This document shows positions 1 through 6,813 of a stretch of 64,000 bases of DNA, piece after piece. Made by a program: the position numbers and the translations under genes. Below the pieces are notes generated by a model, which worked only from the letters and a program-made list of their open reading frames with translations, had not been told where the DNA came from and did no database searches. The first letter of the stretch is position 1; every line of letters starts with the position of its first letter. Source of the stretch: Devosia sp. Root635 (GTDB lineage Bacteria; Pseudomonadota; Alphaproteobacteria; Rhizobiales; Devosiaceae); the NCBI RefSeq assembly GCF_001427605.1, contig NZ_LMGZ01000022.1, positions 142,530 through 206,529 on the forward strand, given 5' to 3'.

Positions 1-146
1 TGCTTCGTCAGCGTCGGCACCGAAATACCCACTGCCTCGGCAATCGCTTCCTGGCTCATCCCACCAGCCTTGAGAACCAGCACCTTCTCGCGCTGCTCGT
101 CCGTGGGCTGGAACTCATGCCGGCCGCTGTTTTTGTTTCCGGCCAT
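1..146 (-). CDS. Small terminase-like HTH protein (partial, 3' end off window)
   Basis: The gene starts with ATG at 146 and runs off the left edge; 48 residues are visible. It begins MAGNKNSGRHEF and contains a helix-turn-helix of the pattern MSQEAIAEAVGISVPTLTK (residues 30-48). Short HTH proteins with this start lie just before terminase large subunits in many alphaproteobacterial prophages, and an HNH gene lies directly upstream here. I infer that it binds phage DNA at packaging initiation. It could instead be a small phage regulator, because most of a terminase small subunit would be outside the window. Confidence 0.6.
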   Translation of the reverse strand, partial: MAGNKNSGRHEFQPTDEQREKVLVLKAGGMSQEAIAEAVGISVPTLTK

Positions 147-238
147 CGTCCAAAATCTCGGTGAGAGAAAAAATTATGCGAATGAGCCCCCACGTGGTCC
201 GGCCCCCGATGACCTTGCAGACTTTTCGACCGCCCCCC

Positions 239-607
239 CTATAGGGCTCTGCGGTCCTCTCGCTGGCCCTCAGCATCGTGCCAGGCCTTGCTGACGGTGA
301 TCAGGTTGCCGATGTCCCAGAACAGGCCCTCATCGCCCTTGTGTGGGATACGATGATGGACGACGGGGCTGTTCGGCGCCGGGGCCTTGCCCATGACCGT
401 CACGCCCGTCTTCTGGCAGGTGAACAGGTCGCGGGTCAGGACCGCTATGCGCAGATCCTGCCAGCGTTTGGACTTGTACCAGGCTCGGATCGTTGCATCT
501 GGCGCGCCGGCCGTGTCCCTCATCTCTGCCATTGACCTTAGCCTGGGCCGTATCGGTGATAACCTAGGCTTCAGGGTATGGAGTGACTTGCGCTTACCGC
601 CTGCCAT
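239..607 (-). CDS. HNH endonuclease (phage packaging type)
   Basis: A 122-residue protein from ATG 607 (MAGGKRKSLHTL). An in-frame start at 655 is possible but adds residues unlike the family. The core carries the HNH pattern: a Cys in TCQKTGV, then VVHHRIPHKGD with the paired His, an Asn in IGNLITV and a final His in AWHD. The usual second pair of Zn Cys is not obvious. Phage HNH proteins of this size sit beside the terminase genes and help cut DNA during packaging. The next gene downstream (146) is small-terminase-like, which supports this role. Confidence 0.8.
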   Translation of the reverse strand: MAGGKRKSLHTLKPRLSPIRPRLRSMAEMRDTAGAPDATIRAWYKSKRWQDLRIAVLTRDLFTCQKTGVTVMGKAPAPNSPVVHHRIPHKGDEGLFWDIGNLITVSKAWHDAEGQREDRRAL

Positions 608-649
608 AGGCGAAGCTCTCATGACGAGGGTTTGGGAGAACGGGCATCT

Positions 650-940
650 ATGCACATTGTCGTTTCTTGGGACATTACCGACGGAGCGCCGCCGCGCTCA
701 GAACTGAGTGAGAGCTTGAAGGAGGCCTTCGCTGGGCATTCCTGGTTTCGTCCGCTCACGACCTACTATGTGATCAAAGCGGATGAGGCGGCTCGGCTGG
801 AAATATACGAAGCGTTGCTCACCGTGGCAGAAGCCAACCCTGATCGGATCAATTTTGTGGTCTCTCCGGTGATGCAAGGCGCGTACTTGGGCTTCCTGCC
901 CCAAACGAGTTGGGACAAAATCAACAAGAGGACGCTATGA
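650..940 (+). CDS. Hypothetical protein, possible Cas2/VapD-like ferredoxin fold
   Basis: A 96-residue protein of unknown function. I chose ATG 650 (MHIVVSWDI) over 632 because the family-like first strand begins there. Predicted order is strand (HIVVSWDI), helix, strand (TTYYVIKA), helix, strand (RINFVVSPVM), strand (AYLGFLP). That order, with an Asp at the end of strand 1, recalls Cas2/VapD-type small RNases; this is inference from pattern only. No cas1 or CRISPR array is nearby. Its stop overlaps the next start (ATGA at 937), so the two form a unit. It lies on the plus strand among minus-strand late genes, as an acquired cassette would. Confidence 0.65.
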   Translation: MHIVVSWDITDGAPPRSELSESLKEAFAGHSWFRPLTTYYVIKADEAARLEIYEALLTVAEANPDRINFVVSPVMQGAYLGFLPQTSWDKINKRTL

Positions 941-1290
941 CCGACGAGGCAAAAGTCGGCCCTGCAGTTCCAAACCCCGTTCACGACGCCTTCAATATCT
1001 CCGTCTTGGTCCCAGACGAGATTACCATCCGCATGGTCGACGCATCATCGTTGGCCGACTACGAGGTCTGGGTGTTCATCTCGTCGCTACTATCGAGCGC
1101 GTTTGTCGGCTTTCTCGTGGCCTACATCCAAGCCAATTCGACGGCAGACCCTACTACTGGCGCCATGTTCTGGATGACTGTGCTCATCGGCGTGTTGACC
1201 CTCGCTGGCCTCGTCATGGTCTACAGCAAGAGGACGCTACTGAAGCGCAAGGGGCGCACAATGAAGCTGAAGACTTCCCTTGCCGATTGA
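937..1290 (+). CDS. Two-helix membrane protein, partner of 650-940
   Basis: A 117-residue protein starting MTDEAKVGPAV. ATG 937 overlaps the upstream stop (ATGA) and has an AGAGGA ribosome site. Two hydrophobic segments, about residues 45-65 (VWVFISSLLSSAFVGFLVAY) and 78-97 (FWMTVLIGVLTLAGLVMVY), are followed by a basic tail (KRTLLKRKGR). This predicts a hairpin in the inner membrane with cytoplasmic ends. A soluble small protein coupled to a two-helix membrane protein recalls defence or superinfection-exclusion pairs, but no known family is recognised. Confidence 0.65.
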   Translation: MTDEAKVGPAVPNPVHDAFNISVLVPDEITIRMVDASSLADYEVWVFISSLLSSAFVGFLVAYIQANSTADPTTGAMFWMTVLIGVLTLAGLVMVYSKRTLLKRKGRTMKLKTSLAD

Positions 1291-1382
1291 GGACAAATGC
1301 CCGCTGGTCGAGACCGCCTCAGCGGTCCGGAGCAACAGGCCGACTGCCGCGAGGCAGCCGACCGATTTCAGTTCTACACCGG

Positions 1383-1655
1383 CTACGCCGCCATGCGGCC
1401 CGGGTCGAAGTGGCCGGCGCTGAAGTCGGCGTGGGTACGGGCGCTGTCGATGAAAGCCATGAAGCGACTGTGCCTCGCCGGAAGGATGGCCACCGGCTCG
1501 ACCAGGCGGTCCAGCGCGAGGCTTTCGCGGGCGGTGGGCTGGTAGAGGTCGACGATGGTGCGGCCGACGAAGCTGACGGTCTCGCCAATGAACAGCAGCG
1601 GCGCGAGGGCGAAGGCATGGGCGAGACTGAAGAACAGGCGCGTGAAGCGGGCCAT
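1383..1655 (-). CDS. Small phage protein with N-terminal hydrophobic segment
   Basis: A 90-residue protein from ATG 1655, with an AAAGGA ribosome site 7 bases upstream. It begins MARFTRLFFSLAHAFALAPL, a likely single membrane segment or signal anchor, followed by a polar C-terminal half. No family is recognised. It is convergent with the 650-1290 cassette and reads toward the HNH and terminase genes, so it may have been part of the same late transcript before the cassette arrived. Confidence 0.55.
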   Translation of the reverse strand: MARFTRLFFSLAHAFALAPLLFIGETVSFVGRTIVDLYQPTARESLALDRLVEPVAILPARHSRFMAFIDSARTHADFSAGHFDPGRMAA

Positions 1656-1969
1656 GGGGCAGTCCTTTCGATGTGGGAGGTGATGGCGGGCCCCTGGCGC
1701 CCTGTTCCACACCGCTATGGGTGCTGGTGCCTTTCGGCCCCTTGAGCGTTGTCCAGCGCTTGCCCGCCGCCGTCCGGATCGCTTTGCGCAACTCCGGACA
1801 ATGCAAAAGTCATACCTTACTCGCTGAGCCGAGGTCGAACGGCCGATTGCAGACCGTTGTGGCGTGGCGCTTTACGCGAGTTTGGATGATGGGCAATAGG
1901 TAACCTACTCGCTTAGCGGGCGTCAAAAAGGGGGGAGAGTCCGTTATTTAGCGGGGCCTTCCATCCGTT
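1656..1969. other. 314-base prophage gap with repeated CGCT-AGC motifs
   Basis: No convincing gene is seen on either strand. The gap separates the early minus-strand operon (ending 1970) from the late minus-strand genes (starting 1655). Variants of one motif recur: ACTCGCTGAGCC near 1818, ACTCGCTTAGCG at 1907-1918 and ATTTAGCGGGG near 1945. The second copy sits in the spacer of a candidate minus-strand promoter. I read this as a control region for late genes; that is inference. Confidence 0.4.
1897..1926 (-). promoter_or_regulatory. Candidate late promoter (TTGACG / TACCTA)
   Basis: On the minus strand TTGACG (1926-1921) and TACCTA (1902-1897) are 18 bases apart. The palindrome CGCTTAGCG (1910-1918) lies in the spacer, where a repressor or activator could bind. 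It would drive the 1655 gene and the packaging genes to its left. Support is sequence resemblance only. Confidence 0.35.
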
Positions 1970-2467
1970 CTATTTTACTATGCCCCACATCTTCCCAAGA
2001 TCATCGAGCGCGTCCCTAAGATTGTCGGCCATCGTGTTGCGCGTCCGGTCCACGACAGTAATGTCGGAAAACGATAGACCTTGACCGGCCACCTTGACGA
2101 CCAGTTCATAGTTTCGCCTGCCAAGAAGAACCCGGCAATCTCGTAGCGCCTTCCCTGCATCGACTTGCCTGTCGCTGATGGGCTCTTTGGCACCACCGCC
2201 ATCAACTCGAATCTGGGCATAATCCATTGCACCGGCACCGGCACCGCCGGCCGCTTCCCATGTAGCCCTGAAGCGATCCGCGGCCTTCTTCTGCGCGTCA
2301 TCCAGCTTGCCGCGGGCATAAAGCGTCTCTACCGCGCTTTCGCGCAAATTCTTCACGGCCTTGATGCGCTTGAGGTTCGATGGCCCCTCGGCGTGGTCGG
2401 CGCTGAAATAGGGATTATCGACCTCGACCACGTCGATATTGAGCTTTGGGGTAATCTTCAGGCTCAA
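1970..2467 (-). CDS. DUF6456-like phage protein
   Basis: A 165-residue protein. The start is TTG at 2467, chosen because AAGGAG lies 7 bases upstream and the upstream stop overlaps it as TTGA. The C-terminal 100 residues (KKAADRFRATWEAA then ALRDCRVLLGRRNYELVVKV) resemble the DUF6456 domain of alphaproteobacterial and prophage proteins, whose function is not established. It is the last gene of the translationally coupled early operon that includes the helicase, so a role in replication or late control is plausible. Confidence 0.6.
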   Translation of the reverse strand: MSLKITPKLNIDVVEVDNPYFSADHAEGPSNLKRIKAVKNLRESAVETLYARGKLDDAQKKAADRFRATWEAAGGAGAGAMDYAQIRVDGGGAKEPISDRQVDAGKALRDCRVLLGRRNYELVVKVAGQGLSFSDITVVDRTRNTMADNLRDALDDLGKMWGIVK

Positions 2468-2787
2468 GGCACAACTCCTTCGACATAGACCAGGCCGTCG
2501 CCGACGAGTTTGCGCTTGAGCTGGTGCGCCTCGCCGCCCGTCAGGCCCTCGTGTTTGGTAGTGATCGCGCCGTCCTCGCCGACGCGGTTCTCTTCGATGG
2601 TCCAGCTTTCCCGGCCACTGCCGACGCCGACGAGGCTCATCGTGAACCAACTCCGGCCACAGGCATTGAGCGCGGCTCGCTGGCTACGATGGGTGCCGCG
2701 GACCTTGTCGTCTGGCGTCGGAACGCTGAAGGCCGATTCCATGACCAGCCAGTGGCCGGCCGACGTCTTGGATGGATAGAGCGTCAT
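2464..2787 (-). CDS. Hypothetical phage protein
   Basis: A 107-residue protein starting MTLYPSKTSAGHWLVMESA. ATG 2787 overlaps the helicase stop (ATGA). It has no signal or membrane segment; predicted beta-rich segments (WFTMSLVGVGSGRESWTIEE) end in GGEAHQLKRKLVGDGL. No family is recognised. Its position between the helicase and the DUF6456-like gene suggests a helper in replication or in regulating the operon. Confidence 0.6.
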   Translation of the reverse strand: MTLYPSKTSAGHWLVMESAFSVPTPDDKVRGTHRSQRAALNACGRSWFTMSLVGVGSGRESWTIEENRVGEDGAITTKHEGLTGGEAHQLKRKLVGDGLVYVEGVVP

Positions 2788-4226
2788 GCTGCCGTCTCCT
2801 CTTTTCGCTTTTGCCACTGCCACGCGGCGCGCTCAGCTTCGATCCATTCCCGAACATCGCTGTCTGGCGCCGCTGGCCTGTCGCCCAGGCCGGTCGGCCA
2901 GTCGTTGAACAGGCCATGGAAGTTGGCCAGCGCCCACCGACGGGAAAGGCGATGCTGGTCGGCCCACCAGAGCAGGCCGGTCCACACGCGCCGACGCGGC
3001 GAACGCTCCGACTGCATCAAGCGATACTCGGCGAGCTTGAGCCGGTCCGCCGGTGTGGGCACGGGGTACACGTGGCCGCAACTGCCGCACTTCCGCGACT
3101 TCTGACCGCGCAGCCGCGAACAGTCTGGGCATGGGATTGGAAGGTTGCGGACCTTCGCCTTTGGTTCTCGGCCCGGTGTGCCGTGCAGTTCGGCCGTGCC
3201 CAAGTGCTCCGGTAGCCCGAGATCCTCGAACGAACCCGAAAGGTCGATCAGGAGGGCGTGGTGCTTACCCTCGGCGGTGCGCAGAGCGCGACCGACGATC
3301 TGGGCCAGCAGCGCGTCGCTCTTGGTCGGGCGGGCCAGGACAATGCAGCGGACGTCCCAGTCGATTCCGGTGGTGAGCACGCCGATGTTGCAGACCACCT
3401 CGATCTTACCGGAATGGAAGCCCGCCTTGATGCGGTCGCGCTCTTTGCGCGGCGTGTCGCCATCGACATACGCGGTCCTGACCCCGGCCCGCTTGAATTC
3501 GGCGGCCAGCGCCTGCGCGTGGGCACGATCGACGCCGAAGCATAAAGTCGGCAGGCCCTTGGCGCGCTCCACCCACTCCCTGACAACCAAGTCCGTCAGG
3601 TGGGGCTGGTTCATGGCCACCGACAGATCGTGGACATCGTAGTCACCGGCGATGACGCGGACGCCAGTAAGGTCCGGGCGTTTGGGTGCGAAGGCCCAGT
3701 ACATCGAAAGGAAACGCTGTTCGATCAGGCTGCCGATCGTCGCAGCAATGACCAGGTCGTCGAAGTGCTTGCCCAGGTTCTTCGTCCAGGGCGTAGCGCT
3801 GAGGCCGATGAAGATCAGCCGCGGCTTAGCCTTCATCCATCGCTTGATGACCTCGGCAAGGACGTGGGCCTCGTCGACCAGCACGATGTCGGTGTCGGGA
3901 AGCTCCCGGCGCGCCAATGTGGGGATGCTGACGACCTGCACAGGCGCTTCAGGATCGGTGCGAGGGTGCATGGCCTGCATAACTCCGATATCGGTGATGC
4001 CTTCGGCCTCGAATGCCGAAACGGTCTGGTCGATCAGCTCGAGGGCTGGCACTGCAAACACGATGCGGTTGCCCTTAGCTCTAGCCATCTCGACGATGGC
4101 AGCCGCGATCATGGTCTTGCCACCACCGGTGGGCAGCATCAGCATGGGACGACGGTGGCCCGCGCGCAGGGATGCGCGCAGCCGATCAATGGCGGTGGTC
4201 TGATAGGGTCGGAGGGGGCGCTTCAT
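2784..4226 (-). CDS. SF2 DEAH-box helicase with C-terminal zinc ribbon (phage replication)
   Basis: A 480-residue superfamily 2 helicase. ATG 4226 overlaps the upstream stop (ATGA) and begins MKRPLRPYQTTAID, a Q-motif-like start. Walker A is PTGGGKT (residues 32-38), motif II is DEAH (118-121), motif III is SAT (143-145) and motif VI is QIVGRALRT. A later CPDC and CGSC pair forms a probable zinc ribbon. This is the DNA-unwinding enzyme of the phage replication module. The gene before it encodes a replication-type HTH protein with iteron-like repeats, the common initiator-then-helicase order of temperate phages. Confidence 0.85.
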   Translation of the reverse strand: MKRPLRPYQTTAIDRLRASLRAGHRRPMLMLPTGGGKTMIAAAIVEMARAKGNRIVFAVPALELIDQTVSAFEAEGITDIGVMQAMHPRTDPEAPVQVVSIPTLARRELPDTDIVLVDEAHVLAEVIKRWMKAKPRLIFIGLSATPWTKNLGKHFDDLVIAATIGSLIEQRFLSMYWAFAPKRPDLTGVRVIAGDYDVHDLSVAMNQPHLTDLVVREWVERAKGLPTLCFGVDRAHAQALAAEFKRAGVRTAYVDGDTPRKERDRIKAGFHSGKIEVVCNIGVLTTGIDWDVRCIVLARPTKSDALLAQIVGRALRTAEGKHHALLIDLSGSFEDLGLPEHLGTAELHGTPGREPKAKVRNLPIPCPDCSRLRGQKSRKCGSCGHVYPVPTPADRLKLAEYRLMQSERSPRRRVWTGLLWWADQHRLSRRWALANFHGLFNDWPTGLGDRPAAPDSDVREWIEAERAAWQWQKRKEETAA

Positions 4227-4810
4227 GCGTCGCCCTCCCCAGTGCCATACTGAGAGTCCTGTTCTTCTATACCCCAACCTTCAGGTGATCCCTCAAGGTG
4301 TTGGTCGGAACTGGGGATCGTGTCGGGAGACGATCTACTGATCGTGTCAGAGGTTTTCCGAGACGATCTACTGATCGTGTCAGAACGAGCGCCAAGGCGG
4401 CGCCTCTCAGCGCGCCGCTCCTTTCTGCCGTCCTCCATGCTCTGCTTGTAGTCGAGCATGGCGTCGAGGTTGGTGAGGTCAAACTTGTACTCGTTTGCGA
4501 GCTGGCGATTGCCGCGCTCCCACTGCAACCAGTTGGTCTCTCTAAGCCTGGTAAGGCAAGTCTGGACGTAGCGCGGCGACAAACGCGTGTTGTCGGCGAT
4601 CGCTTGCAGGGACGGGAATATCCGACCGGTCTTGCCACTCATGAATTGCAACACGGCAATGCCGACGTTCTTCTCGGCCGGCTTGAGGCGGGGGTCGATG
4701 AGGAGAGCGTCTATCACGTCAAACTTTCGGCTCGAGAAGCCAGCGCGCCGCTCCTCGACCGTCCCCTGCTCGACCCTCTCGAAGTCTGGCGGTTTGTAGG
4801 GCGCATGCAC
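4223..4810 (-). CDS. HTH replication initiator-like protein
   Basis: A 195-residue protein from GTG 4810 with GGAAGGG 6 bases upstream. Residues 38-105 form a winged helix (IFPSLQAIADNTRLSPRYVQ, then LTRLRETNWLQWERG) as in phage replication proteins of the lambda O / helix-turn-helix_36 type. A basic linker (KERRAERRR) follows. The C-terminal region carries SDTISRSS twice, encoded by a perfect 25-base DNA repeat. It ends just before the helicase (ATGA overlap). I infer an origin-binding initiator, by module position and by the repeats in its own gene. Confidence 0.65.
   Translation of the reverse strand: MHAPYKPPDFERVEQGTVEERRAGFSSRKFDVIDALLIDPRLKPAEKNVGIAVLQFMSGKTGRIFPSLQAIADNTRLSPRYVQTCLTRLRETNWLQWERGNRQLANEYKFDLTNLDAMLDYKQSMEDGRKERRAERRRLGARSDTISRSSRKTSDTISRSSPDTIPSSDQHLEGSPEGWGIEEQDSQYGTGEGDA
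4316..4384. repeat. Iteron-like direct repeats inside the initiator gene (possible phage origin)
   Basis: A 25-base sequence occurs identically at 4327-4351 and 4360-4384, period 33 bases. It contains the inverted repeat CGATC-TACT-GATCG. A partial copy (GATCGTGTC) lies at 4316-4324. The period keeps reading frame, so the protein carries matching DTI repeats. Lambdoid phages hold their replication origin as iterons within the initiator gene; by analogy this may be the origin. Function is inference. Confidence 0.5.
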
Positions 4811-4813
4811 GGA

Positions 4814-5056
4814 TCACCCTTCCTTCGCGGTGTCGAGCACCACGCCGATCTTCGATCCCTGCTTGACGAAGTCGACGCCGGCACCGCGCAGCGCGCGGAT
4901 CACCAGCACCAGGATGTCGGCCTTCAGCGGTACCGGCCCTTCAGCGGTCTCGGCGCGGGTGATGGACGAGACCGATATGCCGGCGGCCTTGGCCAGGTCA
5001 GCTGCCGACCAGCCGAGCAGAGCCCGGCCGGCGCGAATCTGGAAGGGCCGGATCAT
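4814..5056 (-). CDS. XRE-family HTH regulator
   Basis: An 80-residue protein from ATG 5056, overlapping the stop of the small membrane gene upstream (ATGA). It begins MIRPFQIRAGRALLGWSAAD and carries a classic Cro/CI-type HTH (ADLAKAAGISVSSITRAE, about residues 18-36). Single-domain XRE proteins of this length, with the motif RAGRALLGWS, are common alphaproteobacterial phage regulators. It lies mid-operon, three bases before the initiator gene, so it may tune early expression rather than act as the main repressor. Confidence 0.8.
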   Translation of the reverse strand: MIRPFQIRAGRALLGWSAADLAKAAGISVSSITRAETAEGPVPLKADILVLVIRALRGAGVDFVKQGSKIGVVLDTAKEG

Positions 5057-5148
5057 ACGCCCCTCCCGAAGATGATTAGGATCGCTGTTGCGTCGATGGC
5101 GATGGCCGCAGCCAGCGCCCATCCGAGATTGACGAGGCGAGCCATCAT
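5053..5148 (-). CDS. 31-residue single-helix membrane peptide
   Basis: A very short gene: MMARLVNLGWALAAAIAIDA then a hydrophobic stretch ending FGRGV. ATG 5148 overlaps the upstream stop (ATGA at 5145-5148), its own stop overlaps the next start (ATGA at 5053-5056), and GGAAGGG precedes it. Coupling on both sides argues that it is translated. Nearly the whole peptide is one membrane helix. Function unknown; small phage peptides of this kind can act in lysis control or in modulating host membrane proteins. Confidence 0.55.
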   Translation of the reverse strand: MMARLVNLGWALAAAIAIDATAILIIFGRGV

Positions 5149-5480
5149 GCTGCCCTTCCCCGGCCAGGCCGTGGTTGCAGGCGATGGACCGTCGCCGTGG
5201 TGCTGCGCGACTTGAGCCTAGATGACGACCTGACAGGCGCGACAGGCTCTTTTGGAGCCTCCAGAGCCGGGGAAGCGCGCTGCGCCTCCCCCTCGTCCGT
5301 GCCGGTGAAGAACGCCCGCAGGCGGCTTCGGCTGGCGCACCAGCGACCGTTCACGCGCTTGGCGGGCAGTTCTTCTTTGTCGAGCGCTTCCCAGCACTGG
5401 CGCGGCGTGCGGTTGATGAAGGCGGCGATGGACGCCACCCCCCAGATCAAATCGTTGGCGAGGGTGTCGGGCTCAGACAT
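5145..5480 (-). CDS. Helix-turn-helix phage protein
   Basis: A 111-residue protein from ATG 5480 (MSEPDTLANDLIWGVASIAA), overlapping the upstream stop by 8 bases. Residues 12-55 fit an excisionase/MerR-like winged helix (IAAFINRTPRQCWEALDKEE, then VNGRWCASRSRLRAFF), in which the HTH selects DNA and the GRW segment forms the wing. The C-terminal half is basic and disordered. Similar proteins are annotated as DNA-binding in Rhizobiales prophages. It probably acts as an accessory DNA-binding factor in the early operon. Confidence 0.6.
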   Translation of the reverse strand: MSEPDTLANDLIWGVASIAAFINRTPRQCWEALDKEELPAKRVNGRWCASRSRLRAFFTGTDEGEAQRASPALEAPKEPVAPVRSSSRLKSRSTTATVHRLQPRPGRGRAA

Positions 5481-5736
5481 CTTTGCCCTCCCGCACTTCG
5501 AAACAGGCGAGAAAGTCCAGCCGCAGTCGGGAGGCACGACGCTCGATCTCATGGCTGAGAAACGAGTGGATATTAGCATCGTCGTACGACTGGAAGTGGC
5601 AGGAGTAAGAGCCGTCGGCGTTCCGATTGCCGGCGGTCCATGCTTCCTCAAACCTGATCAGCAAGGCTGACAGATATTGGAGTTCGTGAACTGCAGTTTC
5701 GAGGGCCTGGAAGGCCGCGAGTTGCTTCGAGTTCAT
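5473..5736 (-). CDS. Hypothetical phage protein
   Basis: An 87-residue protein from ATG 5736 (MNSKQLAAFQALETAVHELQ), overlapping the upstream stop as ATGA. It is predicted mostly helical, with an acidic start and a middle segment DGSYSCHFQSYDDANIHSFL. There is no membrane segment and no recognised family. Its tight coupling to genes on both sides supports it as real. Confidence 0.6.
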   Translation of the reverse strand: MNSKQLAAFQALETAVHELQYLSALLIRFEEAWTAGNRNADGSYSCHFQSYDDANIHSFLSHEIERRASRLRLDFLACFEVREGKDV

Positions 5737-6530
5737 GCTTCACCCGATGCGTTCGCCGAAGGCGCCAATTCGTTGCGGAGCAGGCGCATGATCGCTTCGA
5801 CGGTCATGTCGTCCGTGCCGATGTCTCCGTGGGCTGCCTCGTGCGCGGCGAGATAGTCGCGCTTTGTGACCAGTTCCTCTTCAGAGCGCGGACGGAATAC
5901 CCATACCGCCGCAAGGGCGTCGGCCTCTGCATGGCTAGCGCGGTGCGTTTCAGCCTCGGCAGCGGTCAAGCCCATGTCGATGAGCAACTGCTCGTAGTCG
6001 GAGACCGCCTTCGCCAAGGCGTCGAGGGCGCGGCATTCGGCAGCATAGATGGCCTGGGCCATCGTTTCGTCGTGCCCCGGGAACGCCGACTCTGCCCAGC
6101 TGGTACCGGTGCAGTACGAGCGCCGCAGGTTCTCATGAAAAGCGGCGATATGTTCCCGAGCGGAAGCGCCCTTGTCGTAGTAGCGCACCTCCACCTTCCC
6201 GCCCCGCGCCGGTGACCCGTCCGCTGCAACCGATACGGGGGTCAAACGACGTTCGGTGCCGGTGATGGTGTTGACGCGTTCGTTGGCCTCGCTTTCGGCG
6301 TCGAGCGCAAGGTCATAGGCGGCAGCTGCAGCCCGATGCGCATCGATCAGCGCAGTCAATTCGGTGCAGGATTCAAGTTCGGCGGACAACGCCGGCGCAG
6401 CGGCGGTGCCAAGGGCGGCGGCAGTCAGGGACGTGCCCATACCCCTCAGTGCAGCACGCCGCGACATGGTGATGGGATGCTCAAGGGCGCGTGACATCAC
6501 GCTGCCCGAAGTGATATCTTCGGTCGTCAT
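5733..6530 (-). CDS. Phage protein with twin-arginine signal
   Basis: A 265-residue protein. I chose ATG 6530 because GGAG lies 6 bases before it; 6542 is an in-frame alternative. Near residues 22-31 is a twin-arginine motif (SRRAALRG) followed by a hydrophobic, Ala-rich segment ending APALSAE, a plausible Tat signal with cleavage site. The rest is helical and acidic with no recognised domain. A Tat-exported protein as first gene of an early replication operon is odd: either it is exported to the periplasm or the signal is cryptic. Confidence 0.6.
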   Translation of the reverse strand: MTTEDITSGSVMSRALEHPITMSRRAALRGMGTSLTAAALGTAAAPALSAELESCTELTALIDAHRAAAAAYDLALDAESEANERVNTITGTERRLTPVSVAADGSPARGGKVEVRYYDKGASAREHIAAFHENLRRSYCTGTSWAESAFPGHDETMAQAIYAAECRALDALAKAVSDYEQLLIDMGLTAAEAETHRASHAEADALAAVWVFRPRSEEELVTKRDYLAAHEAAHGDIGTDDMTVEAIMRLLRNELAPSANASGEA

Positions 6531-6585
6531 CATCGACTCCAACGATGTTGTGGTGATTGTGCTGCCCTGCCAGGCAGCGCTTCAG

Positions 6586-6765
6586 TTAGGCCGGGGTAGC
6601 GGGAGCTGCCTCGGCCTTTTCGTTTTGCAGGCCCTTCTCTATCAGGATCCTCGTCGCCTCGGAGCGACTGCCGATGCGACTACCAAAACGGAAGTCGTCG
6701 ATGCGCCTCAGTACGCTCGGTTCGACCACCACTTGGAGGCGTTCGGTTTTCATCTCGTCGCGCAT
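6586..6765 (-). CDS. Ribbon-helix-helix (Arc/CopG-type) regulator, small
   Basis: A 59-residue protein from ATG 6765 with AAGGAG 5 bases upstream. The sequence shows a strand (MKTERLQVVVEPSVLRRID), a loop, then a helix (SRSEATRILIEKGLQ), the ribbon-helix-helix pattern in which dimers insert a beta strand in the DNA major groove. It is divergent from a second RHH gene at 6876, and the gap holds a 13-bp inverted repeat. I infer a switch repressor of the prophage, analogous in arrangement to Arc/Mnt-type control. Confidence 0.75.
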   Translation of the reverse strand: MRDEMKTERLQVVVEPSVLRRIDDFRFGSRIGSRSEATRILIEKGLQNEKAEAAPATPA

Positions 6766-6813
6766 GCAATCTCCTTAAAGTTGCAACGTAGTCATTTACT
6801 GCGTTCACAGACC

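Noticed and set aside
650..940. Calling this gene a true CRISPR Cas2
   Set aside because: No cas1, no array and only general fold resemblance; the similarity is kept as inference.
1237..1806. 189-residue minus-strand open frame across 1383-1655
   Set aside because: Arg/Pro/His-rich shadow; the overlapping 90-residue frame has a ribosome site and a normal composition.
4316..4384. CRISPR array
   Set aside because: Only two full repeats with an 8-base spacing between them, inside a coding gene and in frame.
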